A stretch of DNA of 33,560 bases, from contig DHYQ01000098.1 of the NCBI GenBank assembly GCA_002414205.1, positions 1 to 33,560 of the forward strand, in the 5' to 3' direction. The position numbers and the translations under genes are program-made. This stretch comes from Gallionellaceae bacterium UBA5126. Lineage in GTDB: Bacteria; Pseudomonadota; Gammaproteobacteria; Burkholderiales; Gallionellaceae. This document shows, one piece after another, positions 18,080 through 24,822 of the stretch; position 1 is the first letter of the stretch; each line of letters opens with the position of its first letter. The notes below the pieces were generated by a model that saw nothing but the letters and a program-made list of their open reading frames with translations, was not told the DNA's origin and searched no databases.

Positions 18080-19479
18080 AAATAACCCTTGGTAATGTCA
18101 TGGCTGGCGCGAGTCCTGCCGGATTTAATCGTGATCGGGCCGACAGGATTACTAGCCGCATGCTTGGCCAGGGCCAGCGCCCAAAATCTATCCGAGTGCC
18201 CATCCGCCGAGCGTTCCGCCGTGAAACGGATATTCCCCGCGCTGGAAGTCACCTTCGTCACAGCCCGCAGGTCAGACCGAACTTCCGGGCGATAAGGGAT
18301 GCGCAGTTTTTTATCCTGCATCGCGCCCCGAATCGGATACGCCAATTCTTCTTTCACCCGTGCGCTGAACGTCACACCCTCAATGCGATACTCACCAAAC
18401 TGCTTTTTGGCATCATCCGTCCAGCCAATGCCCAGCCCGGTGTTGTCAATGCAGACCCGCTCCATCAGCGCCATAACCGGCCATAAGATGGCCTCCTGAT
18501 CCGGCTTGGCCATGTTCTTCAATTCGATGATCTTGCGGGTATAAAGCACATCACCCAGCAACTCGAATACCCACAGCACCGTCAAATCATGCTTGCGACC
18601 CACGTCCAGCCCGGCATACAGCCGCCCACGCGCCGCCCGCAGTTGCTCAAAATCGAATTCCCAAGCCTCGCCCGCGCCATATTCGCAACTGGCAATCAGG
18701 TCGTATTCCAGGAAGGCCACATCATCATCCGCCGGACGGCACATGTACTCCTGCTGGAAGCTCTCTTCATCCGCGCAACCGGCGCGGATAAACTCAAAAT
18801 AATCCGCCTCCAGCATGTCCTGCACTTCGTGCTCCTGCGGCAGCTTCTGTTGCAGCTTGTAGAGGAATCCCTCGTTCAACGCATCTTCCAGCGTCACGCG
18901 GTGCAGACTGATTTTTTTGGGATTACCGTTTTCCCGCACTTCGCGGATCAACTGATTGAAGAAATTATGCGAGCCACGATGGGTGGAGATGATTTCCATA
19001 TTCCCGCCCCAGGTGATACCTGGGTAAGCGATACTCCACAGCTTGCGCGGGTCAGGATGCAGGGCAAATTCATCCAGAATCCGCCCGCCACGCTTGCCCG
19101 CCTGAGCATCAGGATTGGAAGACATCGAATGAATGCGCTTGCCGTTGGCGAATTCCAGCACGTAGGCGGTCAGGCGCGACTTGTCATCAATCACGACTTC
19201 GCCCATATCGCGGGCCACCTTATTTAGAATGCCCGCCCACATCTTGCAGTCTTCGATGCACAGCCGAGCCTGCAAATCGTCCCGGCTGGAAACCCACTGA
19301 TCCCACTGGGCACCCGCCAAAGCGGTGCGCTCCACGGCGGCATAGGCGGTTGACCATGAAATGCCTATTTGCCGGGACTTCTCCATCAATTTCAGGCGAG
19401 AGTTATCTGCGATCCACCGCCCCTGCGAGGGCAGAAACAGCACGTCCGGGTTTGCCGGAATGACTTTGGCGCGGCCCAT
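18076..19479 (-). CDS. Terminase large subunit (Mu gp28-like)
   Basis: A 467-residue packaging ATPase/nuclease. The Walker A-like motif KSRQIGIS lies at 34-41 and the Walker B plus catalytic Glu in RILDE at 133-137. The RNase H-like nuclease part begins with GLDVGRKHD near 290, with D292 as the first metal ligand. It acts with the DUF3486 small terminase to cut and package DNA through the portal. It is slightly shorter at the N-terminus than many homologues but has both domains. Its ATG shares one base with the upstream gene's stop. Confidence 0.93.
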   Translation of the reverse strand: MGRAKVIPANPDVLFLPSQGRWIADNSRLKLMEKSRQIGISWSTAYAAVERTALAGAQWDQWVSSRDDLQARLCIEDCKMWAGILNKVARDMGEVVIDDKSRLTAYVLEFANGKRIHSMSSNPDAQAGKRGGRILDEFALHPDPRKLWSIAYPGITWGGNMEIISTHRGSHNFFNQLIREVRENGNPKKISLHRVTLEDALNEGFLYKLQQKLPQEHEVQDMLEADYFEFIRAGCADEESFQQEYMCRPADDDVAFLEYDLIASCEYGAGEAWEFDFEQLRAARGRLYAGLDVGRKHDLTVLWVFELLGDVLYTRKIIELKNMAKPDQEAILWPVMALMERVCIDNTGLGIGWTDDAKKQFGEYRIEGVTFSARVKEELAYPIRGAMQDKKLRIPYRPEVRSDLRAVTKVTSSAGNIRFTAERSADGHSDRFWALALAKHAASNPVGPITIKSGRTRASHDITKGYL

Positions 19480-20039
19480 TAACTGACGATCCCCAGTTGG
19501 CGACGAATCTCCGCTACGGTTTGCTCGGACACTCCCGCCGCCTTGGCCGTTTTGACGGCATCCTGCAAAGCCTTTTCGCGCTCCTCAGCGCGGATGCGCG
19601 CCTCGTTTTCGGCCTGCCATTTCTGCCGAGAAATATCGAACCGTCCAACATCGGCAAACGCCCGCGAAATCAGCGACAAGGTTTTTGCCGCTTCTTCTGG
19701 TTCCGCGCCGGAGTGTTTCAACTTCATGGACAAGCGCAGCAAGTTATCCTGCATGATGCCGCTGGCTGCTTCCAGCAGCTCGCCGCCGTCCCCGTCCTGT
19801 TCTTCCCGCGCCGCCCGTGCCAAGGCTCGCGTGCGGCGCGCATCGGCCATCGCCTCATTAAATTCGGCTTCCAACGCGCTACCGTGCCGGTGGACGGCTG
19901 ACTTGGAAATATCGTACCCCAGACTTTTCAGCCAGCCGGACAGGTCATCGTATCCCGAAAACCCGCGCTCAATCAGCCTGGCATTTAGGTCATCCACCAC
20001 ATCCTGTGGCAGATCGCCTATCTTTTTACGCCGCGCCAT
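19479..20039 (-). CDS. DUF3486 protein, small terminase (Mu gp27-like)
   Basis: A 186-residue DUF3486 protein, the presumed small terminase subunit that recognises phage DNA ends. The N-terminus carries a helix-turn-helix-like region (LIERGFSGYDDLSGWLKS), and the middle and C-terminus are long charged helices suited to oligomer formation. It overlaps the gp26-like gene by 14 bases and runs straight into the large subunit gene, as in Mu. Confidence 0.9.
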   Translation of the reverse strand: MARRKKIGDLPQDVVDDLNARLIERGFSGYDDLSGWLKSLGYDISKSAVHRHGSALEAEFNEAMADARRTRALARAAREEQDGDGGELLEAASGIMQDNLLRLSMKLKHSGAEPEEAAKTLSLISRAFADVGRFDISRQKWQAENEARIRAEEREKALQDAVKTAKAAGVSEQTVAEIRRQLGIVS

Positions 20040-20328
20040 GAACTTCCCCCGGCTCAGGCGTCCCGATGCCCGGCAACTTGATGCGCCCGCTCACCACGTC
20101 CAGACCTTCGTCCGTCAACGCAATCAGGCCATTTTCCGGCGCATCCACCAGCCCCAAATCGGCCAAAAAAGCACACTCCACCGCCAGTTTTGTCAGCGTC
20201 ATGGGGTAGCCGGTTTCCTCCACCTCAAGTCGCAGATTGCGTGGTGCCGCCCGATACTGCGGGCGCAGCGATAAGGCTTTCAGAATCTGCAAACGTCTTG
20301 CAGGTGTGATGACATCGTTAGGATTCAC
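20026..20328 (-). CDS. Mu gp26-like phage protein
   Basis: A 100-residue protein matching a small conserved family found in Mu-like prophages between gp25 and gp27 (often named after a Vibrio member, VpaChn25_0724). It reads like a winged-helix domain: ARRLQILKALSL, then MTLTKLAVECAFLADLGLV, then a short beta wing. Function is not known. The start overlaps the DUF2730 stop by four bases. Confidence 0.85.
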   Translation of the reverse strand: MNPNDVITPARRLQILKALSLRPQYRAAPRNLRLEVEETGYPMTLTKLAVECAFLADLGLVDAPENGLIALTDEGLDVVSGRIKLPGIGTPEPGEVHGAA

Positions 20329-20735
20329 GCTTCCCCCTTCGAGTTAACCATCTTGTTCAAAATCAGCTTCAGGGTATCCGTCTGGCCGCGACTCTCGCCA
20401 ACAAGCTGATTCACGGTTGAGGACAAATCACCAATTGATTGGTACAACTTCTGCAAATCAGCGTGGCTAGGTGATTTTTCCCACTCCGCACGCGTTACGA
20501 AATTGCCCGGCATATCCGCCTGTATTCGCTCCAGTTCCAGCTCGATACGGTGCAGTTTTTCGTTTTCTTCGCTGCGGTCATTTTCGGATTTCCGCAGCGT
20601 CGCTTCGATGCTGTCGAAGCGACCTTCTTGTTGTTTGTACAAGTTACGTGCCGCCACGCTGCCGACCGTCCAGAACCCACCGATCACCAAGCTGGCCAGC
20701 GACACCACCAGACCAACAATATGCTCAAGCCCCAT
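20325..20735 (-). CDS. DUF2730 protein (Mu gp25-like)
   Basis: A 136-residue DUF2730 protein with one N-terminal membrane segment (VGLVVSLASLVIGGFWTVG) followed by a long coiled coil. I prefer the ATG at 20735 because GGGGTGGG lies just upstream of it; the ATG at 20747 lacks one. It overlaps the end of the zinc-ribbon gene by 11 bases. The family is typical of Mu-like phages just before the terminase genes. Its role is unknown, and a lysis-associated or membrane role is only a guess. Confidence 0.85.
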   Translation of the reverse strand: MGLEHIVGLVVSLASLVIGGFWTVGSVAARNLYKQQEGRFDSIEATLRKSENDRSEENEKLHRIELELERIQADMPGNFVTRAEWEKSPSHADLQKLYQSIGDLSSTVNQLVGESRGQTDTLKLILNKMVNSKGEA

Positions 20736-20940
20736 AGCCCACCCCATTCATTCGCGCCGCCCGTTCGCGCCGCTCAAAATCATCCCGACAGTCCGCATCG
20801 CAAAACATCCCCGCCACCACCGCCTCGCCGCAGTTTTTGCACGTCCCATCGGCGGTCAGACGAGTCTTGTACGCCTGGTCGCTCAGGGCAGCTTCCAGCA
20901 ATTGCTCTTCGCGCTGGGTTGCTTGGTCAGAAACATCCAC
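20725..20940 (-). CDS. Small zinc-ribbon protein
   Basis: A 71-residue protein with C34-x2-C37-x9-C47-x3-C51, a four-cysteine zinc ribbon followed by an arginine/glutamate-rich helix (RDDFERRERAARM). This resembles DUF2116/TraR-DksA-type small zinc proteins seen at this place in Mu-like phages. The function is unknown; a regulatory or RNA-polymerase-binding role is possible by analogy to TraR but not shown. Confidence 0.8.
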   Translation of the reverse strand: MDVSDQATQREEQLLEAALSDQAYKTRLTADGTCKNCGEAVVAGMFCDADCRDDFERRERAARMNGVGYGA

Positions 20941-20943
20941 GGC

Positions 20944-21132
20944 TCAATCCCCGAAACACAGCACCCACAGCACCGCGTTGGCCAGCATGCAGGCCAGCAA
21001 CAACACGCCGAACACATACTCGGCAATATGGGCATCCAGCACATGGGATTGCAATTGCAACATGGTCAGCACCATGAAGATCAGGTTGAACAGTACGAAC
21101 TTGAATTGATACCAAGGCTTGGTGATGGGCAT
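20944..21132 (-). CDS. Small two-segment membrane protein (holin-like position)
   Basis: A 62-residue protein with two hydrophobic helices (FVLFNLIFMVLTMLQL and VFGVLLLACMLANAVLWVL). The ATG at 21132 is chosen because AGGGAG lies six bases upstream; the ATG at 21177 falls inside a palindrome and lacks a ribosome site. It starts the late head operon. Two-helix small proteins here are often holins, but no endolysin gene is present in the window, so the name is not secure. Confidence 0.75.
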   Translation of the reverse strand: MPITKPWYQFKFVLFNLIFMVLTMLQLQSHVLDAHIAEYVFGVLLLACMLANAVLWVLCFGD

Positions 21133-21154
21133 GATTTGCTCCCTATAAATGACA

Positions 21155-21178
21155 AATGCCATGCTAGTGCATGGCATT
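21155..21178. promoter_or_regulatory. Perfect 10-bp dyad upstream of the late operon
   Basis: AATGCCATGC and GCATGGCATT are separated by TAGT. It lies between the rha stop and the ribosome site of the first late gene. There is no strong T-run on either side, so a terminator is unlikely. Mor/C activators of Mu-like phages bind dyad sites just upstream of middle and late promoters, and a Mor/C homologue lies 1.4 kb upstream; an operator for it is the leading guess. Confidence 0.5.
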
Positions 21179-21199
21179 GTTTGGATATATTAAATGCGT

Positions 21200-22027
21200 T
21201 TAAATCAAGCCGACCTCCCGCATTCGCCGCCGACAGGCGGTGATGGAGTTGGGCGACTTGTGGCCGGTCAGCACAATCAGCTCACCGCGATTCAGCTCCG
21301 GGTGCGCCACAATCGCTTTCCAGCGTGGCCGCATGGCATACAAAGCATTCGCTTCCCGTTCCTTGATGGCGGCAAGTTGGCGTTCCATATCACGGAAGGC
21401 GGTGAGAAACTTGACCTTCCACTCCAGGGCTTCCTTGCCGGTAAAGCCCATGGCCAAGAGCGCGAAGCCATCGTGGGTGATATGGTAAAACTTTTCTTGG
21501 CGAATCGCCCCTTGTCCAATTTTTACTGGGCGAAAATCCTCTTTAAAGTAGTCGAACATGAGCGCAATTTTGCGCTCATGTTCAGCCTTTTGCTCCTCAT
21601 TTTTGAGGAGCTGTTTCTCGGTATCGCCGACGCAGTTTTGCGCCCTCGATACGTCTAACATAAACCCAATTTTGGGGCCATGTTCAGCCTTCCGCTCCCC
21701 ATTTTTGGGGAGCGAATCCACGTCATCGCCGACGTGGTTTTGCGTCGGCGATACATCTAACATAAACCCAATTTTGAGTTTATGTTCAGTATTTGGCTCC
21801 CCATTTTTGGGGAGCGAATCCATGCTTTCGCTGTCCATTTTTGGACTGCGAAAATGGCTTTGTGAAAGCAAATCCAGTTCATAAATAATTTTGCGAATAT
21901 CACGCAAAACGTGATCGTGGCGTTTTCCAAAATGCTCCGCCACCTTTACGCTGGTGGTGTAAATCCGCTCACCATCTTGCTTGACCAACAGCGTTTCCGG
22001 GAACAGGTCGGGGTGTTCGGTGTTCAT
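21200..22027 (-). CDS. rha: Rha-family phage regulator with inserted repeats
   Basis: A 275-residue protein of the phage regulatory Rha family, an antirepressor-like regulator. The N-terminal part (VKVAEHFGKRHDHVLRDIRK, about 27-46) and the later DGFALLAMGFTGKEAL block (about 180-195) are the two conserved halves of the Rha domain. Between them lie about 100 residues made of 2.7 copies of a 34-residue repeat (LPKNGE...KIGFMLDV...) not expected in the family; at DNA level these are stem-loops. The ATG follows AAGGAG and overlaps the stop of the upstream small ORF (ATGA). Its place after a C4 RNA and a small ORF matches ant after c4-icd in phage P1. Function as an antirepressor is inferred. Confidence 0.85.
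   Translation of the reverse strand: MNTEHPDLFPETLLVKQDGERIYTTSVKVAEHFGKRHDHVLRDIRKIIYELDLLSQSHFRSPKMDSESMDSLPKNGEPNTEHKLKIGFMLDVSPTQNHVGDDVDSLPKNGERKAEHGPKIGFMLDVSRAQNCVGDTEKQLLKNEEQKAEHERKIALMFDYFKEDFRPVKIGQGAIRQEKFYHITHDGFALLAMGFTGKEALEWKVKFLTAFRDMERQLAAIKEREANALYAMRPRWKAIVAHPELNRGELIVLTGHKSPNSITACRRRMREVGLI
21554..21853 (-). repeat. Array of nine stem-loops inside rha
   Basis: Stem-loops at 21554-21583, 21592-21611, 21621-21652, 21657-21684, 21694-21713, 21725-21752, 21759-21786, 21796-21815 and 21826-21853 follow each other as A-B-C-A-B-C-A-B-D with a 102-bp period. The first has a perfect 14-bp stem. B copies have 8-bp stems with TTTT loops (plus strand). Paired positions change together: CTCA/TGAG in one B copy is CCCA/TGGG in the others. 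The array is in frame and encodes the 34-residue protein repeats. Confidence 0.9.
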
Positions 22028-22245
22028 GCGGTTTCTCCTTGCTTGGGGACATAGTTCAGGGGGACATTCAGCAGGTCGGCGGCGATGTCCAGGGTGACGG
22101 CCAGCCGCGACGGCGTAATAACCAGGTCTTTGCTGGCGCTGCCTGCCAAATCGGACAAAAACAGCAACAACTCGCGTCCGCGAAAAAGCTGCTGCTCGCT
22201 GGCTTCGCTAAGGGTGAAATGCGGGGTGGGGTGGGTTTGAGACAT
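22024..22245 (-). CDS. Small leader ORF in icd position
   Basis: A 73-residue ORF starting at the ATG at 22245, which has AGGAG at good spacing; longer readings upstream run through the C4 locus and are not credible. I recognise no family. It is a mostly helical soluble protein (SEQQLFRGRELLLFLSDLAG, then LDIAADLLN). Its stop overlaps the rha start, so rha translation is probably coupled to it. Gene order C4 RNA, small ORF, regulator is that of the P1 immI operon (c4, icd, ant), where C4 blocks translation of the small ORF and thereby the antirepressor. Function is inferred from that order only. Confidence 0.75.
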   Translation of the reverse strand: MSQTHPTPHFTLSEASEQQLFRGRELLLFLSDLAGSASKDLVITPSRLAVTLDIAADLLNVPLNYVPKQGETA

Positions 22246-22249
22246 GATG

Positions 22250-22405
22250 AATCTCCTTTGTCGTTTAGATTGGCTGAAGAACCGCCGACCATCGCCAAAT
22301 GGGAGGCGGAACTGTGCGGGTTGGCGAACCGGGACAAAGGAACCGGCATACCCGAAGGTATCCCACACAGCCCGCCAAAACTGGACGTGCTGGGGTGACG
22401 AACGT
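22250..22405 (-). promoter_or_regulatory. Untranslated leader with C4 target sites
   Basis: This leader precedes the small ORF. Site a (22316-22333) is complementary to the C4 loop region: GGCG/CGCC in the loops plus flanking CGGGTT and CCGG. Site b (22279-22286, GGCGGTTC in the transcript) is an exact 8-base complement of GAACCGCC in C4 (22422-22429). Site a can itself form a hairpin with an exposed CGCC loop. A hairpin with a TTCG loop lies at about 22346-22365. Confidence 0.75.
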
Positions 22406-22427
22406 AAAAATACCGCCGTGGGGCGGT
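22405..22427 (-). terminator. Intrinsic terminator of the C4 RNA
   Basis: Minus-strand stem ACCGCC-CCAC-GGCGGT (22412-22427) followed by ATTTTTA. The stem also carries most of the b' complement, so target pairing and termination structure overlap. Confidence 0.88.
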
Positions 22428-22484
22428 TCGTCCGCCTAAGTCTCCGGGTCGCCAAACCCGACTGCCGATGAGCGACAGTGGCGG
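22406..22484 (-). ncRNA. c4: C4-type antisense RNA
   Basis: A segment of about 79 nt between a near-consensus promoter and a terminator. It folds into a closing stem CCGCC/GGCGG (22480-22484 with 22432-22436) around a hairpin CGGGT-TTGGCG-ACCCG (22445-22460), and ends in the terminator stem, which carries GAACCGCC. Two separate segments are complementary to sites a and b in the leader of the following ORF. This architecture and gene order match the C4 antisense RNA of phages P1/P7 and the related CI RNA of P4, which maintain immunity by blocking an antirepressor operon. The exact 5' end is uncertain, since C4 RNAs are processed from a longer transcript. Confidence 0.85.
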
Positions 22485-22485
22485 A

Positions 22486-22515
22486 ACTATAGGCCCGGAA
22501 TAGGGCGGGTGTCAA
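22486..22515 (-). promoter_or_regulatory. Sigma-70 promoter of the C4/rha operon
   Basis: Minus strand: TTGACA (22510-22515), an 18-bp spacer, then TATAGT (22486-22491). The -35 is perfect and the -10 matches five of six. The -35 overlaps the stop codon of the Mor/C-like gene. It would start transcription at about 22478-22481, at the beginning of the C4 fold. Confidence 0.85.
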
Positions 22516-22871
22516 CCTTCCGAGTTGAACAACTGCCCTTGCCGCTTCTGGGTCTGTTGCTTGCGCATGGTCTTGACGATGCGATACACCCATTGCAGCG
22601 AGATGTGATACTTGCGGGCCAGCTCGGCATGATTGGAGCCGCTGAATTCTTCCCAGATTTGCAAATCACGGGTGGAAATCTTTTGCATCATGCCCTGTGG
22701 GAAGTAGATAATCTGCCCGCCCCAGTGCTCAGACATCTGGTTGACGATTTCATTGCCCACGTGCTCGCTCAGGTCTGGATTGAGTTCCGCCAGGCTAACG
22801 AGGGCCGCTTTGATTTTGCCGCCCAGATCTTCCAGCAGTTCCTCGCCGTGTTTTTTCTTGGCCGGTTTCAT
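22512..22871 (-). CDS. Mor/C-family transcription activator
   Basis: A 119-residue member of the Mu Mor/C activator family, which switches on middle or late phage transcription by binding dyads next to weak promoters. The C-terminal helix-turn-helix is visible as HAELARKYHISLQWVYRIVKT (81-101, last residues), and the dimerisation part with GGQIIYFPQG at 51-60. The ATG at 22871 overlaps the GemA stop (ATGA); a longer reading to 23039 has a low-complexity N-terminus and is rejected. Likely targets are the late operon and possibly the dyad at 21155-21178. Confidence 0.9.
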   Translation of the reverse strand: MKPAKKKHGEELLEDLGGKIKAALVSLAELNPDLSEHVGNEIVNQMSEHWGGQIIYFPQGMMQKISTRDLQIWEEFSGSNHAELARKYHISLQWVYRIVKTMRKQQTQKRQGQLFNSEG

Positions 22872-23329
22872 TCTACGCCCGCCTTTCTGGCCTTGTTTTT
22901 CATGGTGCGCTCCAGCGCCCCGGACACCTTGCCCAGTTGCGCCACGCTTAACCACTCCCAGCGCGCCACGTTGGGAAAAATCCTCTTGGCCGTCCCCATG
23001 GCATAGCCCCAAGGCTTGCCCAACTGCCCCAGTTGCCACTCGATTTTTGCCAAGATGTCCTTCTTGGCATCGGCGGGTTCCGTGGCTGGCTTGCCCGCCA
23101 CTGGCTTCTTGCCAATCTCCGCGCCGCGAGAAATCAGGTGCTGTATCACTTTTTTACGGCCCTCCGCGTCCAAATCCTTCGACGATTCGACCCCGCCAAT
23201 CTGCCGCAGCATGGCGCGATAGGTCGCATCGTCCAGGCCCAGTTGCCCCTTGCCGACGTGGATCAACGTCACCTCACGCCGGGCGCGGTCGGCTTCCTTG
23301 AATTTACCTGGGTAGCTTTGTTGTCGCAT
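22868..23329 (-). CDS. gemA: Regulatory protein GemA (Mu gp16-like, DUF1018)
   Basis: A 153-residue DUF1018/GemA protein. In Mu, gemA belongs to the semi-essential early region and affects host gene expression and DNA gyrase-related supercoiling. Typical pieces are TLIHVGKGQLGLDDATYRAML near 24-44 (20 residues of it define the family) and a C-terminal WEWLSVAQLGKVSGALE block. I prefer the ATG at 23329 because AAGGAG is six bases before it, while it abuts the ATG at 23335 directly. Confidence 0.88.
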   Translation of the reverse strand: MRQQSYPGKFKEADRARREVTLIHVGKGQLGLDDATYRAMLRQIGGVESSKDLDAEGRKKVIQHLISRGAEIGKKPVAGKPATEPADAKKDILAKIEWQLGQLGKPWGYAMGTAKRIFPNVARWEWLSVAQLGKVSGALERTMKNKARKAGVE

Positions 23330-23387
23330 GGTCATCTCCTTTAACTAGCGCCATTTATAAGGTAAGGAAAATTGGTTTTGCTTACTT

Positions 23388-23433
23388 AAAACCGCTTCCA
23401 CAGCCCGCCGCAACGGGCTGTCAACGCGGCTTT
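23388..23433 (-). terminator. Two-part stem-loop after gam, possible terminator
   Basis: An inner 8-bp stem ACAGCCCG/CGGGCTGT with a 6-base loop is enclosed, across a 4x4 internal loop, by an outer 8-bp stem with one G:U pair. The TTTT of the outer stem is the only T-run, so it may act as a weak terminator, attenuator or RNA-processing signal between gam and gemA. Confidence 0.4.
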
Positions 23434-23959
23434 AAGCCTGTGGGTTCAAATCCTGCTCAAACGGCTCAATCACAAAATCTTCCACCCCGGTCACGATATT
23501 CAAGCCAGCGATGCCGCGCACTTCATCCGGCTCGTTCAAAATCGCTTCCTTGTTGACTTCTTCCTTGGTGCGCACAAAGCGCCCAAAGCCCATGCGCTTC
23601 AGCGTTTCAATCACCGTATCCGCCCCACGCACCGACACCGAGGGCGGACGCTGCCGCCATTGCACGTTGCCGGTAATCAGGTTGGCCGTCTTCACCTTCC
23701 CGCCACCGGTCAATTCTTCACGGTTGGCCTCGCACCAAGCCTGCACACCTTCTTGCAGATTGGCCGCCTGCTCGCGCAGCTTGTCGATTTCAGGCTGATA
23801 GTTTTCCGTCACGTTGGCAATATCGTCATTCATCGCTGCCGTCATGCGGGCAATGTGGCGATTCACATCGCCCAGGGATTTGATGTTCTGTGCCGCTTCG
23901 TCACGGCTTTGGCAGACATTACGCTTCGCCGCTGCCTTCACTTTGGTTTTCGGTGCCAT
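23432..23959 (-). CDS. gam: Host-nuclease inhibitor Gam
   Basis: A 175-residue Mu Gam-like protein, a Ku-like DNA end-binding protein that shields phage DNA from exonucleases such as RecBCD. Long helical coiled-coil segments at about 20-85 and the segment VQWRQRPPSVSVRG near 110 are typical. The ATG at 23959 is chosen because AAGGAGA lies just upstream; the ATG at 23974 is less well placed. It overlaps the preceding gene by 41 bases. Confidence 0.93.
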   Translation of the reverse strand: MAPKTKVKAAAKRNVCQSRDEAAQNIKSLGDVNRHIARMTAAMNDDIANVTENYQPEIDKLREQAANLQEGVQAWCEANREELTGGGKVKTANLITGNVQWRQRPPSVSVRGADTVIETLKRMGFGRFVRTKEEVNKEAILNEPDEVRGIAGLNIVTGVEDFVIEPFEQDLNPQA

Positions 23960-24542
23960 TTGGCTCTCCTTCATTGGGTTGAGTTGGTTTCTTCATTTTG
24001 TTCAGCATTTCCCGCACGCTCACCGGCATCTGGCTACGCTCAGTCGATTTCGTGGGGGGCGGTGGCGGTTCCCGGTTATGCTCGGTGCCGTGCGATGGGT
24101 GATACCCCACCTGCGTCTGCCCGCCGCGCTTGGCCTCACGGTCTTGCTCGGCCTTGGCCGCTGCCCGATTTCCGTAGCCTGCAATCACCTCTAGCAGATA
24201 GCCATGCGACTTGAGAGGTAGCGTCAGCGTGCCTGCATCCCGCCGTGCGATCACCTCGGTCAACCCGCTGATCCAGTATTCCTGCGGGGCGGGCCAACTG
24301 ATGCCGTTGCGCATCACTCGCGCCTCGTCAATCATTGGTTGCAACTCAGCCAGCAAGCTGGCCAGCCTGTCCATGCTCAGGTTGCGCCGCGCCGGGCGGA
24401 ACAGCGCGATGTACTGCACCAGCAGTTTTCCAAGTGGCGAGGGCAGGCGCAGCGCCACCAGCACCGCCTCGCGGGCACCTTCATGGCCAAGGATCACGTC
24501 CAGGCTCATATCCGCACCGCAGGCTGGGCAGGTCAGTTTCAT
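23919..24542 (-). CDS. Mu-like early protein with N-terminal zinc motif
   Basis: A 207-residue protein conserved in the early region of BcepMu-type prophages. It begins M-K-L-T-C-P-A-C-G, a CxxC half zinc ribbon, continues with a helical domain up to about residue 130, and ends with a low-complexity Pro/Glu/Asn-rich tail. No function is assigned; the position between the ATPase and Gam suggests a role in replication or its control. Ribosome site GGGAAG. Confidence 0.75.
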   Translation of the reverse strand: MKLTCPACGADMSLDVILGHEGAREAVLVALRLPSPLGKLLVQYIALFRPARRNLSMDRLASLLAELQPMIDEARVMRNGISWPAPQEYWISGLTEVIARRDAGTLTLPLKSHGYLLEVIAGYGNRAAAKAEQDREAKRGGQTQVGYHPSHGTEHNREPPPPPTKSTERSQMPVSVREMLNKMKKPTQPNEGEPNGTENQSEGSGEA

Positions 24543-24564
24543 GGCTTCTTCCCGGAATACTCCA

Positions 24565-24822
24565 TCAGTAATTCCTCCCTCTCACTATCGTTCGCCACGG
24601 CTCATCACATGGCTTGATGATTTGATACGACCCATCTCGTGTTGGCGGATCTCCCACCACTCCACGATGGCGCGGCTTGGACAACCCAAGTTTCTTTCTC
24701 CAGTACCAGCATTGCGGGAGACTTATTCCAAGATGGCTGGCGCAAGCGGCAATAGTCATCACCTTATGATTCGCCTTCAGCCATTCCTGCTCGTCGGTGC
24801 TCAGGTGCGTTTTAGCTGTCAT
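24565..24822 (-). CDS. Small helix-turn-helix protein
   Basis: An 85-residue protein whose middle (VMTIAACASHLGISLPQCWY, 22-41) reads as a helix-turn-helix, so it probably binds DNA. The ATG at 24822 is preferred because it overlaps the stop of the small upstream membrane gene (ATGA) and has AAAGGGG upstream; the ATG at 24858 is possible but lies inside that gene. No named family is recognised. Confidence 0.7.
   Translation of the reverse strand: MTAKTHLSTDEQEWLKANHKVMTIAACASHLGISLPQCWYWRKKLGLSKPRHRGVVGDPPTRDGSYQIIKPCDEPWRTIVRGRNY

Noticed and set aside
21554..21853. A CRISPR array
   Set aside because: The repeats are coding, palindromic and adjoining with a 102-bp period; there are no unique spacers and no cas genes.
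22068..22349. A 93-residue frame overlapping the C4 target sites, as a counterpart of P1 orfX
   Set aside because: The position is tempting, but it has no good ribosome site and mostly overlaps the better ORF in another frame.
22246..22593. An N-terminal extension of the small leader ORF
   Set aside because: It would run through the C4 RNA, its terminator and the target sites; the ATG at 22245 has a proper ribosome site.
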